64,000 nt of DNA from Serendipita indica DSM 11827 (GCA_910890315.1 CAJVGD010000045.1:106346-170345), one strand, 5' to 3'; shown: positions 47,836 to 58,973, numbered from the stretch's first letter. Notes: a model not told the origin generated them from the letters alone. Made by a program: numbers and translations.

Positions 47836-48800
47836 TCACCGAGGACTGGGAAGCCATTCTTTTGGAAAGTCTGCAAGCGTAACTCTTCTCCTTTCCGCTT
47901 TATAACTCCCTCCACCTCGTCCGTGTGATCGTAATCTCGAATCGTGATGCCTTGTTGGAAGAGGGATATCTGTAAAAGAGTCTGGTGATGAGGACGTAGC
48001 CCTGGCCTAGACAAGACGTTAGGACTTTGATTGATGGTATTCGAACAACTTACATTCGCCTCGGAAACCAATTTACGGAGTGTATCCATACACCACTTCA
48101 AGTTCATTGGACCTTCGGGGAACAATTCGCAGGATATCTTGACATATCCATGCTCTGCTTCAATATCCTTCGAAGCAGAGGTGGCCTTGGACGCGTACAC
48201 AGGCTCGTGTGTAGCTTGCGGAAGTCCACTGTCCTTGGGTGGCTCCAAAAACCAACGAGGACCTGCGATCACTTTGATATTGTGAATCGCGTCCGCATTT
48301 CTAAGTTGCAGTTTCGATATTGGTACGACGATTACTCGTTTCGGCGTGACTGGATGGTGAAGTTCCCCAGCATAAGTCACTGAGCGGACGAGAACGGATG
48401 TCTTGTTGGGATTTGGCGGTATAAATGGCCTCCTGTACTCTTATTTAGAGTTAGCAAAGCGCCAACTGTGCAAAGTCGAGTTTGACAAACTTTCGAATCG
48501 TGGAACGTCGCGCTCCAATAGCCTCATACGATCGAAAAACTCTTTTTGCTGATGAAAGATCTCCCAACCCCAGCTGCTCATGTGCCGTTGGTCCTCTTCT
48601 TCGACGTTTTCGATATCCCATAGACGGTCTTCCTCTTCCTGAATGTTGGCGCGTAATAGTCGCGCATCTCTAGGTACATCTGTAGATGTACTGGCTTGGT
48701 CTGCATGTGCTGAGGAGCTGGAAGAGAGGAGTCTGCGGGTGATGGACGGTGTTATTCTGTGTTGAGTGAGCGTTGCTACACTCCGAGTAGTTGACCACAT
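47836..48800 (-). CDS. Mitochondrial small-subunit ribosomal protein mS35
   Basis: Three minus-strand exons (48800-48491, 48439-48054, 48006-47836) give 288 residues. The N-terminus (MWSTTRSVATLTQHRITPS..RRLLSSSSS) is a typical mitochondrial import sequence. The Rsm24/MRPS35 core is clear: IHNIKVIAGPRWF, HGYVKISCELFPEGPMNLKW and TLRKLVSEAN. The C-terminus LADFPKEWLPSPR fits the family's FPKEW ending. The first intron has an unusual donor context (GAAA|GTTTGT) but a textbook branch site (GCTAAC) before its acceptor. Cells use it in the 28S-type mitoribosomal subunit. Confidence 0.88.
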
Positions 48801-49756
48801 GTTGAATAGTGAGATATAAATGATAATAGGCCTTGACTTGTAAAGCCGTGTAAACTGGTTCTGGCCAACCTTGACCTCTCCCACATTTGACCCGAAAATG
48901 GCGAGTCTCACGCGTCTCGCAGTGGAAATCTGGCAACATCTAACGACATGGTTGGAATTATAGGATCCTAATAATCTCTTTGCCCAGTTTGCAGGGTGAG
49001 TTTTCTCCAAGCCACCTGGATCATATCTGCGCCTGGATGTCTTGTTTTTCATTTGATGGGTGTATCTGCCATTTAGCAGACCACACCCATCCATCCAACG
49101 TCGCGTCTGCATCCAGCCTGTCTCTGGCAGTTAGTGGCAATGACGCGTCGTGTTTGAAACCAGAGCCAGCCGTTGGAAAGACGCTGACCTATTCCGTTCT
49201 CGCACACCAATCTCGTTGTTTCTCCATCTCCTGGATCCACCCACAAACCGCATTTCTCTCTGTGGAAATGGCCACCGCTTCCCTTGTGGCTAACGCGCAT
49301 CCCGGCAATCCCGCGCCTGCAACGATTCTACACTCCTCCACGACAATCTCGTCAAACTCCAAATCCTCAAAACCACCTCAAACACGTAATCTTGTTCCCG
49401 TGACGCTTGTTGACGCCGACTTGCTGCATGCAACCGACACCGATTCGGCTACACCACCATCTCGCCCACGAATACAAACATGGATCAACTTGCGGCTGAA
49501 ATTGCTTCAAACACGGGTCAACGGACGCCTTTCTCTCTGGTACCTCCGCCTCCCTCAATGCATGCGTCGGCGGCTCGACAAACGGCGTGCGGCCAAATGG
49601 GCGGATCACGACATGTCCGTATGGAATGATACTACTGAATCATCCAATGATTATTGGGCCAACTTGGGAACGCCTCACCAACTCTCCGACACGACGGCGC
49701 CTGCGCCTACAAACGCTGACGGACCTCCTGCTTCGCTACCGATTCGATCGCATAGA
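48801..49756. other. Intergenic or 5' leader of UFD1; possible N-terminal extension
   Basis: A plus-strand frame in phase with UFD1 exon 1 stays open across about 48980-49756 and holds ATGs, for example at 49268. The encoded sequence (Ser/Thr/Pro then Arg-rich) has no family resemblance, and UFD1 proteins normally start near GSFMGGG. I treat it as promoter and leader. A minor upstream exon cannot be excluded. Confidence 0.4.
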
Positions 49757-51444
49757 ATGGGCTCATTCATGGGTGGTGGTCTCGCTGGTAATGGCTTAGC
49801 GCCTCCTCCGCATGCATTCGACGAGCACTACAAGGCCTACTCGGTCGCAATGTTCCCTCGCGCAGAGCGAGAGAATGTCAGCTATGGAGGAAAGAGTATG
49901 TCTCTTTTGAATTGCGCATAATACGGACGCGTTGACCATGGTCATAGTCTTGATGCCACCATCTGCTCTAGCACGCTTGTCTCAACTCAACTTTCCGTCT
50001 CCATGGATGTTCCAACTACGCAATCCTAAGAACGCTGCAGCAAGCACTCACGCGGGTGTTTTGGAATTTATCGCCGACGAAGGATGCGTCTTCCTTCCTC
50101 ATTGGGTAGGTCGAGCTAGGGAGCGAAATCGAGGTGCTCACGGCCGTTTCTCAGATGATGAAGACTTTGAAGCTCAATGAGGCTGATCCGATTCGGATCA
50201 CTGGCGCGTCGTTACCGAAAGGAAAGTTTGTCAAGCTACAGGCTCAAGAAACGTCCTTTGTGGAGGTACAATGGTTTATATCATACAGATTCCAATCTAA
50301 GCACGATTCTAGGTTTCGGATCCGAAAGCTGTGCTAGAACAAGCTCTCAGAAACTTTACCTGTCTCACACAAGGCGACATCATCGAAATCTCATATAATA
50401 GCATTATATTCGGGCTATTGGTTATGGAGACACGAACGACAAGTCAAAGTGGGCCCGCATGTGAGTTTCATACCTGTCCTAAGCAAATCCCTATTGACCA
50501 TTTCCCTTATCCAGCATCGCGATCTGCCACTCCAGCACCGGTCCTGGTATAGCTGTCTTTGATACCGATCTAGAGGTCGATTTTGCGACTCCAAAGGGCT
50601 GGAAAGAGCCGGTGAGAGCACCGCCAAAACCAATCGAGACAATGGCAACTCGTCTCGGTTTGGACGGAGGCAAGACTGCATCTGGCAAGTCGACACCTTC
50701 TGGTTCACGTCCAGGCAGTAGCCTGGGTGCCGTTGTTGGTCAGTTATCCCCACTTACTCTGAACGATGTAAAGTACTCATTTTCCTTTCAAGATGACGAT
50801 GCGTTTGAGGCATTCAAGGGTCGAGGAGAAACGCTCAATGGACGCAAGACGAAGGGTAAAGGAGTGAGAACTGGAGGACGAAAGATTACAGAAGTTGACG
50901 CCTCGTCCAAAATCGAGCGAACTGAGTGAGTTTCGCTGTCAACTCGAGATTTATCCTACTCACCTTTTGCGCGTATAGCAAACCCAAACTCATCACGTCT
51001 TCAATGCTCGACATGGCCTCTTCAGCTACTGCAACCGATGCACAACCACTCAACCTCGAATTCGGCCAGCTCTTTTTCGGATACCCAGTCGTCCCATATA
51101 AGCCACCAGCGCAGACGCAGAAGGAAAAGACAGAAGGCGAACCTTCGACATCTGGTATCGGGCTCTCAGTCTTGGACTCGTTACGAGGCGGGAACACGCT
51201 CAGTGGACGACCGACGCCGCGGAGCTCTACGCCCGCTCCAACTGGATCTGAACGAGGAGGCGCAGCGACGCCAGATGTACCCGGAACGACGGCGGGAGCG
51301 GGGTATGCGTGGGGCGCTGGTGGGCATGCGTTGGGGAGCGTTCGGATTGGGAGTAGTGCGAGTGCCAGCAAAGCTGGGAGCGCGCGTGGAGACGGGGAGA
51401 AGAAGAAGAAAAGGAAAAAGCCCGAGTCGATTGATGTCGATTGA
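49757..51444 (+). CDS. UFD1: Ubiquitin fusion degradation protein UFD1
   Basis: Six exons: 49757-49895, 49948-50105, 50155-50265, 50313-50460, 50553-50925, 50979-51444. They give 464 residues. UFD1 with NPL4 is the CDC48/p97 cofactor that recognises ubiquitinated proteins in ER-associated degradation. The conserved double-psi barrel reads FDEHYKAYSVAMFPRAERE, then LMPPSALARLSQL and PWMFQLRN. Further on come EFIADEGCVFLPHWMMKTLK and DPKAVLEQALRNFTCLTQGD, then VFDTDLEVDFATPKGW. The C-terminal part includes PLNLEFGQLFFGYPVVPYKP and a basic KKKKRKKPESIDVD tail. Intron 4 (92 bp) ends at GGTATAG; nearer AG sites would break the frame. The start is uncertain because the frame is open upstream. Confidence 0.92.
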
Positions 51445-51600
51445 GGTTGAGGACGTTTACGTTTGTCTGAGCATTAGGCTTGATGGCTTATTGTATGTTA
51501 TTTCATCCAGCTCTGATTTGAAAGATACAAACATAACGATACTATCTCTTGGCCGTCCAGGCTTTGTTTAAATGTGGCTTTAGGTCGACAAGTTATGCGC

Positions 51601-51981
51601 TCAACCAGGCGCTCCGGCCCCGTTTTGAGTTGCAGGTGGTATCGTATTATAAAACAGGATGATTTCTAGCCTCTGGCATTCGTAGATATTTGACTGCAGC
51701 GCTGTACCGAGTTCCGAAACGGCCTGCCTGAGGAGGGCATCTGGAAGGTGGGCCATCGATCAATATAGCAAGTCGCATCAACACTCTACATATTCAACGC
51801 ACTTTCATTTTGGAGGTTCCCCTCTTGCTCCTTCTTACGGATCCGGTACTCTCTCTGCGATTCGGCATTCTTCTTCCTCTGCAGCGCCGCCTTGTCCTCT
51901 ACAGGAAACAAAATCAGGACTATCAGCGTACGAAGATGAACATCACAAACTGAAATCGTTTTCACAGTTGCTATCGGACAT
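51601..51981 (-). CDS. Micro-bZIP protein, copy 1 (88 residues)
   Basis: Three minus-strand exons (51981-51951, 51898-51803, 51740-51601) give 88 residues. The product is almost only a bZIP domain. Its basic region LQRKKNAESQREYRIRKKEQ matches the AP-1/YAP pattern (N-x-x-x-Q-R-x-Y/F-R-x-R-K). It is followed by NLQNENALLRQAVSELGTALQ as a short zipper and a non-coiled tail ending NGAGAPG. With no activation domain visible it could act as a dimerisation partner or a dominant-negative regulator; that is inference. Splice sites are canonical, and introns are 52 and 62 bp. Copy 2 at 52583 has the same intron positions. Confidence 0.72.
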
Positions 51982-52582
51982 TCTCAGTGCTGACAGGTGT
52001 CGGGAGGAAAGTCATGGTGCAGGCCAAGGAGTGAAGCTAGACGCCTGACTGCACCCGGCCAAACTTTACTAGAGCCGATTTGAATATTTCCAAAGCTTGT
52101 GCATCGATGTCCATTATGACGATTCCTCAAGATGGGTGGCGTCGACATCGCTAGCTGGCTCATCGCATGCCATAACTATAAGGCCGATATTGGTCTTGCA
52201 ATGGCTCCAAACCGATGTAAAGTCATTATTAGAGCATATTATTGCTCTCTATTTTATTTCTATTTTATTAAATGACAAATTTTTGGCTCTGATTGCAAGC
52301 TACAAGGATAGCTACATTAATTTTTGATTGTGCTAGACCTCGTTAAAGCTTGCCTATAGCTTGATATATATTACGCTTACCGGGGGGATTTATGAATGCC
52401 TTGCGTACTATACGCGCTCCGTGTCTCTTTCGAAACAACGGAAAGTTGGCGCGCTATCGCTGGTGCTCTCTTTGACCTATCAAAGCGCCCATGAGTGCCA
52501 AAACATCATCATGCTCCACATCGTCGTTGAGAGAAAGTGAACTAGTAAGGTTCCGTAGTGCATTCTTGCCCAGACTCGCGAA
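51982..52582. other. Intergenic region between the micro-bZIP genes, itself duplicated
   Basis: No gene. The word TTCCAAAGCTTGTGCATCGATG near 52088 (cited here as TTCCAAAGCTTGT) and following TCCTCAAGATG..CTAGCTG recur about 1 kb further right in front of copy 2. The stretch at about 52240-52330 is AT-rich. Confidence 0.5.
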
Positions 52583-52976
52583 TCACCTCAGAATGATATC
52601 CAAAGGGGAGCCCACCGGGGGAACAGTACGGACATGCATGAGGCTTCTTAACATCTCTAATTCCTTACTTTTTGCCTCTAGCGCTCTACTGATCTCCGAA
52701 ACGGCCTGCCTGAGGTAGGCATCTGGAAAGTAGGCCATCGATCAATATAGCAAGTCGCATCAACAGTCCATATATTCAACTTACTTTCATTTTGAAGGTT
52801 CTCTTCTTGCTCTTTCCTACGGATCCGGTACTGTCTCTGCGATTCGGCATTCATTTTTCTCTGCAGTGTCACCTTATCCTCTCGTATTTCCACTGCGAAT
52901 AAACCGAATCAACATCATCAGAAAACAGGAGCAGGCATTAAAAACCTGAATCTAGTCCAAAGAACAGATCTGACAT
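52583..52976 (-). CDS. Micro-bZIP protein, copy 2 (92 residues)
   Basis: Three minus-strand exons (52976-52946, 52892-52785, 52722-52583) give 92 residues. Exons 1 and 3 are exactly as long as in copy 1 (31 and 140 bp), and the second intron is 62 bp in both. The basic region is LQRKMNAESQRQYRIRRKEQ. The zipper-like part is NLQNENAYLRQAVSEISRAL, then EAKSKELEMLRSLM, so the coiled coil is better kept than in copy 1. The C-terminus is PPVGSPLDIILR. Both copies keep open frames despite sequence drift, which suggests coding constraint. Confidence 0.72.
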
Positions 52977-53341
52977 TCGAGTGCAGACAGCCGCCGACAG
53001 GAATTCGTGGTAAAGGGCAAGATGCGTCTAGGTGGAGACACCCAGCGTCCAGTTCACAGCAATATTTATATATTTGAAGTGAGTATTTCCAAAGCTTGTA
53101 CAATTATGTTCGTTGTAGCGAATTCTCAAGATGCTCGGTGTCGGCATGCCTAGCTGATCGTATACCATAATCATAAGAATGAATAGAAGTCTCGAAACGG
53201 CTCAGTCCTGGGGTAACATATCATCCGAGAATAGGTACGCTTGTTTGCTATATATCATTTGCATCTCGCTCTGATTTCAAGATACAAGGATCGGCGTATT
53301 ATCTACCATCGCCCGACACTAATTGAGAATTATATCAACCT

Positions 53342-53839
53342 TTATCGAGACACCTCTCTGGGAACCTCTCGCTCGTTTTGTGGATTGTAGGTCCACCGCA
53401 GACGGCAACTCATACCCCGCGGATGAAAAGTCACGACTGCCGTCTTCCAGAGGCCCGTCTCTTCTATCTCTTGAAGAACCGAGGTCCCTGTCATGAAATA
53501 TAACTCCAGTTCCTTCAAAGCAGGGCACCCTGCAATGGTCTCACCCATGTCATTGATTGGTATAAAGCGAGTGTTGACCAGATCCGAGAAGTACTCCTTC
53601 TTTATCGTACTGTATGCTACTAGGACCGAGATTAGAACTGGCCATAATGTAGGGCTGGCAAAGACGAATCTGTTCCAAGCTTTGCAAATGAGAGCCAGAC
53701 CTGCGGTAGCGTGGATCTTCAAGGCAAGTTTGGGAGATGGTTCAAGTCTTGAAGCCTCATCATTGGCGACCATCTCAAAAATCAATAAGAGCAGCTCGGG
53801 AGTGCATCGCTGGATTGGACAGTACTCTTCGGGTAGCAT
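53342..53839 (-). CDS. Short F-box-like protein, probably truncated
   Basis: An uninterrupted minus-strand frame of 165 codons starts MLPEEYCPIQRCTPELLLLI, followed by FEMVAND, an F-box-like helix. ALICKAWNRFVFASPTLWPV follows, the usual second part of basidiomycete F-box proteins. Instead of the long leucine-rich or variable domain, the frame passes quickly to CPALKELELYFMTG and a Trp/Arg-rich end. So the middle of the family's C-terminal domain appears deleted. The frame is open upstream to 53956, so the start is uncertain. It may be a pseudogene that happens to stay open. Confidence 0.5.
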   Translation of the reverse strand: MLPEEYCPIQRCTPELLLLIFEMVANDEASRLEPSPKLALKIHATAGLALICKAWNRFVFASPTLWPVLISVLVAYSTIKKEYFSDLVNTRFIPINDMGETIAGCPALKELELYFMTGTSVLQEIEETGLWKTAVVTFHPRGMSCRLRWTYNPQNEREVPREVSR

Positions 53840-54013
53840 GATAAGAGCTAAAAAGACATACCGAGACTTTGATAGTGCAAGTCTTGTCGCAAGGAACGTG
53901 GATGGGACGAGGATTGAATGCAAAAGCCCCCAATTCAAACAAATTATAGCGTACATGCTGAATGTTCAGGATTGAGATGAAAATTTACGTACATCACCAG
54001 TATCGGACAAGAA

Positions 54014-55509
54014 TTATCTGTTACGTCGCGGCGAGCGGGATCTGTCCCGTCTTCTGTCGCTGAGACAACGTCAATACAGATGAAATAAAGAATTAAAATC
54101 ACTTACTCGTAACGACTCGATTCGTGTCTGGGCCGGTCTCTATCGCGGTCACGGTCGCTTCTATGATCGCTGCTGCGATGATAGTCTCTGTCGCTCGGTG
54201 GTAGTCGTCCGTGGGCGATGATCCCTGTCTCTATCACCGCTACGTGAGCCAGAAGGTCCTGTTGGTACTCCACCCGCAGGAGCAAACGATGGAGGCGGAG
54301 GACCAGAGTGGGATGGACCAGACCCCGCTGTAAGAAGTTGAGACGAGGCTCATGAGGTCAGGGTGAGCTTACATTGACTGAAACTAGGGGGTGGTGGCGC
54401 GTTGCGGCGCTTTTCCTTTTCATCTCGGAATTGTTGCAACATTCGTCGTAGCTCGTGGTAGCCCAAGTGCATCTTGATGACGGTTTAGTTCAAACGTATG
54501 GAAACAGTAAAGTAAGACTCACCTTGCCACCGAAATGATCTGCAAGGCGCCGATCGCTGTCGAGGACGCTCAAGTATGCCCCACAGACATCGCAGACACG
54601 AAGCTTTTGATGACCAGACGCGCCGGACGTCTCTGTAAGATTTTGGAGTTCTCGCTGCGAGTAGTTGAGCATACGCTAGACGTCACAGAGAGCCAACACA
54701 CCTCTTTATCAGCCTTCTCTGCCTTGAGAGCTTCTACGGCCGCTAGTTCTTTCATACTCTCCTCGACCTTGCCCTGCTCTCCTAGTTGTTCAATCTTCTC
54801 CGTGCCACCTTGAATAGCCAGTTCGATTTCTCCAATTTCACGCATCTAGATATGTAAGTCAGCCGCGCTGCCTACTCTTGTGTTCGTGGCTCATTCATAC
54901 CAGGTTGGTCGTCTTTGCATTCTCTTCTGGCGTTTTCTCGAGTCTCCTGTGAGCCGTCTTTATCCTTCTGTCGCATTCATCCACAAACGCAAAGATGTTG
55001 CTTTCGTATTCGCGTTGGAACTGCTCAAAGCGCGGGTCGTTGGGGTTCTTCTCCTTTGCAGCAAGAAATTCGGTCTTGAGTCTGTCCGTGTGCGACTTTG
55101 GGCAGGCGCCTAGATCCATTTTCTGGATGTTGAACAAACCAGGAGTTGTGGGTTAGCCGACAGAAGAGGCGCATAGAGCTAACGCACCGTATTCGTAAAG
55201 AGCGTATGGGGACACGTCCCGCAGAGAAAGTTCCTGCACACTTTGTCGTCGTACCATTCAAGGTGGGTGTTAGTAATGCCCATCGCCTCTGGCCCCATCA
55301 TTTGCTATATTCCCACCACGAAGACGCGTTTCGAAGATATCATAATAATATGAGCCAAGTTTTGTGACGCAAAGCAACCGGCAGCGGCGAAAAAAGTAAA
55401 GGGGCCGTCAGCAAGATTACTTTGAGAAAGATTTGACGCGTGAGAGTGTAGAAAATGGAATATTACAGACCTCTAGCAGCTTTCGCTGCATTTCAGCGAG
55501 TTTCCCCAT
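54014..55509 (-). CDS. LUC7: U1 snRNP-associated protein LUC7 (one frame break near the C-terminus)
   Basis: Eight minus-strand exons: 55509-55471, 55304-55188, 55122-54901, 54845-54702, 54654-54523, 54472-54373, 54327-54107, 54059-54014. LUC7 helps U1 snRNP choose 5' splice sites. The start MGKLAEMQRKLLE joins QMMGPEAMGIT. Finger 1 is CRNFLCGTCPHTLF..KMDLGACPKSH. A coiled coil (EKIEQLGEQGKVEESMKELA) follows. Finger 2 is KLRVCDVCGAYLSVLDSDRR..HFGGK, then MHLGYHELRRML. The C-terminal RS/RD-rich tail (SDRDYHRSSDHRSDRDRDRD; end RRRDRSRSPRRNR) is out of phase with the preceding exon part by one base. Removing one C from the CCC run at 54213-54215 restores it. Confidence 0.85.
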
Positions 55510-55835
55510 GTTCGGATGTTGAGAAAGGTCGTGGTTTATGGCCAAGCTTGCAGCTAATGGATTTGGTACGACAACAATAGCAGCTGTCTCGGTTCCACCC
55601 AGACGGCATTACAAGCACAGACACTAACACAAGAGATCTGAAGGCAAAGTCACTCAGCACAATAGTCAGAAGACGCGGATACTGCAGTCGCTGCCGATTA
55701 GCTAGTGGCACCCAGAAGACATTTACCAGAATATCGCACTCAAATCACGCATAAGGAACCAGTTTTTGAACCTGGGTCATTTAAGGGAGAGGTAAAAACG
55801 GGCGTTCTATATATTCGAATAGTCAAAGATTTCTC
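55510..55835. other. Intergenic region, nothing recognised
   Basis: This gap lies between the LUC7 start on its left side and the 3' end of the next minus-strand gene. No exon or RNA gene is supported. Confidence 0.4.
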
Positions 55836-56895
55836 TTAGGCTTTAGAGATTAGCTTTCTGATCTCCTCCACCAAACTGACCCCTCCTAGTCCCAACTCAG
55901 CACTATCGTCGTTCACATCCCATCTCGCATTTCCTTCCTCCCTGAATATGCTGGTTCTAATGGCACCAAGAACATTGTCTTGAGTAAATTCACCACGCTG
56001 GAGTCCCTCCACCGCGCGAGCGGCCAATGCTTCTGCGTCAACAGTACTGGTTTCAAACTTGGACCCAGTCTCCTGTTCCACCAAATCAAGGAGCTCTCGT
56101 TGGGTGACGAAAAAGTCGTGAATATGGACAATTTGGTTCACGAACTTGTCGGGATGAGCAAGAAGGGAGATGATGGCCTGGCAGACCGAAGCGACAGTTG
56201 TCGTGTGGAATTTCCTATCTCCATTGTCGTAGAACAGTACAGTCTTGGCCTTGAGATTGAAGCCAAGAATGAGTTCGAAAGCTGGAGTGGTGATTATTAG
56301 CCACACTTTGAATACGAGAGCTCGAACATGAACACACCAAGTTCAAACCAAGGGCCATTCCTGATTGCCGTATAGGTAATCTGGTTCTTCTTAGCGGCAT
56401 CGTCGATCATCTGGTTCACCATGCGTTTCGGCATCCACAGCCCATCAGTCATAGGGAGCTCGTCACTGTGACGATAATCAAAACCACGAACGGGGTATGC
56501 TCGAGTTCCGCTTACCATCCAAACTCGCTTGGAATGATACGCTTCACGCCAGCTTCAATAGCAGCCTCGAGGATTGCCTTTGTAGTAGGATAAAGCTCTT
56601 GGTTGGCCGTGAAGACTAGGACGACGGCATCTTGGCCCTTGAGCAGCCACAAGCTCTTCGTGTACATCAAAGCTGGCTCTTGCAAGCTTGAAGCGATTGG
56701 TATCGATGTTTTCAGGTGCAGCGTACTCGGAGGATTTGCGAACAAGCGCAGTGACAGTAAAGTCGGCAAGCTTCGAGGACAGGAGAGCCTGGATCAAGGA
56801 GCGCCCAGCTTTCCCTTTGCCTGTCGTGGCTTAGTTGAACTACAAGACAAACGAAAGAGACGTACCCCGACGACGACAATGTTCTTGTAAGCCAT
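55836..56895 (-). CDS. NmrA/isoflavone-reductase-like NAD(P)-binding protein (two frame breaks)
   Basis: Four minus-strand exons (56895-56866, 56820-56516, 56465-56338, 56281-55836) are supported. The start MAYKNIVVVG opens a Rossmann fold. GQDAVVLVFTANQELYPTTK and RIIPSEFG follow, then NGPWFELG, FYDNGDRKFHTTTVASVCQA and a C-terminal VSLVEEIRKLISKA. This is the NmrA-like/isoflavone-reductase family of small-molecule reductases or redox sensors. Exon 2 needs two frame changes: near 56810 (GKGKAGRSLIQ lies one base off) and near 56636-56648, after HEELVAA. They compensate each other, so a stretch of about 165 bp is out of phase. Sequencing error or recent inactivation are both possible. The substrate is unknown. 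Confidence 0.65.
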
Positions 56896-57679
56896 TTCTG
56901 TGATTCGAGTGGAGATGGACAGAACTTGTCGTCTCTTCGTACCATTTTATACCTGAAGGAATGTCGTAGAGCCGCTTTTGCTCGCGAGTGCCGCACTGAA
57001 GGTAAGGCAGGCGGTCTGAATCGCCGTTTCGGAGGTATTGCATCTACCTTTGGAATCAGAACTGGTAGTGCGCGCAAAAGATCGGCATGGCACCTTGACG
57101 GAGGACCTCGGCTATGGCGAGCCTGTCCGAGATGCTTACCAAGATTGTTCGTGGAAGAACTGTATATGGAACACGACGGGTATGGTGGATTCTCCGACAC
57201 GGAGGTTTGTCTTCGACCAGCTTGAACACACTTGAGGTCCTAGGGAGTTGATGAATTGTGAGCTATTTATCAGCATAATCAAGGCAAGGATGCTCGATCA
57301 AGCACTTGATACTCGTACTGGCAGCCCAAATGTTTTGTGAGCTATTTATCAGCATACTCAAGGCAAGGATGCCCGATCAAGCACTTGATACTCGTACTGG
57401 CAGCTCAAATGTTTTTTGATGTTTTACCTCAACTACTGGATGATTAGATGGCCGTGTACAATGTAGCATGACCCACCTTTCGAGACGCGAGTTGCCTCCT
57501 TCAATCTCCCCAGTTCGACATGAGCCTACGCGTCAGCACATTCAGCGCCTTAGGTTCCGCCCTTGTTCCATCGCGCGTCGAATGGGGAGCGGTACCAGTC
57601 CTAGACTTGGGTAGCCCGTACGATCTTGAACGACTCACAGCAATCAACGGCAGAATAATCCATGTGTATTTGAGGGTGA
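56896..57679. other. Intergenic region with a tandem 79-bp duplication
   Basis: No gene I can support. It separates two minus-strand genes. The only clear structure is the direct repeat at 57258-57415. Short open frames here have no family resemblance. Confidence 0.45.
57258..57415. repeat. 79-bp direct tandem duplication
   Basis: The segment starting GTGAGCTATTTATCAGCATA at 57258 repeats from 57337. The two copies differ at about three positions (ATA/ACT region, GCTCG/GCCCG, GCCC/GCTC). Each copy contains the inverted words GATCAAGCACTTGATA, able to form a small hairpin. Confidence 0.85.
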
Positions 57680-58973
57680 TTACGCAATGGTATACTTTCC
57701 ATAGTTCTTTTCTGGATCGAATACTTCCCATCTAGAGGCAGGAAAATGTGTTTGGAACGCTGATACCAACTTCTTTCGACTACCTTTCCAGCATGAGACT
57801 AGCCAAAAATCAGCACCAGCAGAGCATTTAGAGGAGTGTATACCTCATCTTTCTCCAACGTGGCATCGGCGAGAAGTCGAACATCGTCGTGTACATCAAA
57901 GTTGAACAAAGGGCCACTCTTTCCGCGCGCCTTGTTGACGATAAAGTCGTAAAAGGTGTAGTGGTGCGGAATGATCAGATCCTCTTTGATATACATGAGA
58001 TTATCGACGTTGACGCCGCGGAGTTCCGGGAACTGTTGGCGAGCCTTTTCCAGAAACGTCGAGATCTTGTCACCCTTCTTAACCTGTACAGAATGAGTAT
58101 GGGAAATAATAGAGAAAAAATGATATACCTTGACGCTTTTGCGATGACCACTGCCATCCCAATAGCTGTAGACCACTTCAACCTCCTCGGCCTTGATTTC
58201 CTCCTGTTTCCTAAGCCATTCTTGTCGAAGTGCCTCTCGCATTTCTCGCTCCTTTTGCTCTCTTTCGCGATCAGGGAGGAAGGATGTGTCGACGGTCGGA
58301 TTCTTTGCAACCTTTTTGGCTTTCTTGGAAGGAGGCTCTACATCCAACGAACAAAGATATGAGCAACGAATATGACATGCAGGTGATGGCATACCTTCAG
58401 CATCTTGTTCGCCCTCATCGTCTTCATTCTCTTCATCATCTCCGGCAAACGAGAGCTTAGATTTGACGACTTTCTTACGCTTCTTGACGCGTTTTTCCTC
58501 TCTGTAGGATCAACTACGCGCATTAGCTCTTTCTCAAGGACAAACAGACGACGCGTGTCTGAATGGAGAGGGACTCACTTCAGCTCATTTGTGCGAGCCG
58601 CTTCGCGCGCCTTTGCCTCTTCCAAGTCCTTTCTCTTCTGTGTGAACTCGTCTAGCTGAACGAGACCGACGGTAGATTTGACGAGTGAGTCTGCCATTGT
58701 GTCGTTTTGTCCTACAAACCGAGACGCCGTAGGTCGCGCCTTTTCGGTTTCCTGAGCAATAGATCAGATAATTAGCACCTTGCCATATATAATGATGAAG
58801 AGACACCGTACATTGACAAGAGCCTGCTTCTGACGCTCAAACTCTTCCTGTTTTAGCGATTGTCAATGGGTGTGCTGGATGCAGATAGTCAAAATACGAA
58901 CGAGCATCTCTCTGCGCTGCTTCTCGAGTGCTTGACGGCGCATCTCGCCCTGGTCTACGTTTCTGCCAGACAT
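57680..58973 (-). CDS. XAP5/FAM50 family nuclear protein (one frame break near the end)
   Basis: Seven minus-strand exons: 58973-58902, 58847-58812, 58751-58579, 58501-58395, 58337-58129, 58083-57844, 57798-57680. XAP5 proteins are conserved nuclear factors tied to splicing and chromatin. [20 protein letters not shown], a Lys/Arg-rich part, then PPSKKAKK and [20 protein letters not shown] are seen. [35 protein letters not shown] and [20 protein letters not shown] follow, then [19 protein letters not shown]. The last conserved part ([20 protein letters not shown]) is one base out of phase. Adding one base to the GG at 57741-57742 (CCC expected on the coding strand) restores it. It shares a 116-bp promoter gap with uS13m. 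Confidence 0.87.

Larger units (their letters stand above)
51601..53190. repeat. About 1-kb tandem duplication carrying the two micro-bZIP genes
   Basis: Coding exons, introns and upstream sequence of the two bZIP genes align at an offset of about 980-1000 bp. A further short word, CTCTGATT..AAGATACAA, occurs near 51510, 52292 and 53271. That hints at a third, mostly lost copy or a shared boundary. Confidence 0.65.

Noticed and set aside
48980-49756. Separate protein-coding gene or long UFD1 extension with ATG at 49268
   Set aside because: The frame is open and in phase with UFD1 exon 1, but it has no conserved motif and resembles GC-rich leader sequence. UFD1 orthologues start near the chosen ATG. 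Kept only as a caveat.
57520-57735. Small plus-strand gene starting MSLRVSTFSALGSALVPSRV
   Set aside because: It overlaps the conserved last exon of XAP5 on the other strand and resembles nothing known, so it is a shadow frame.
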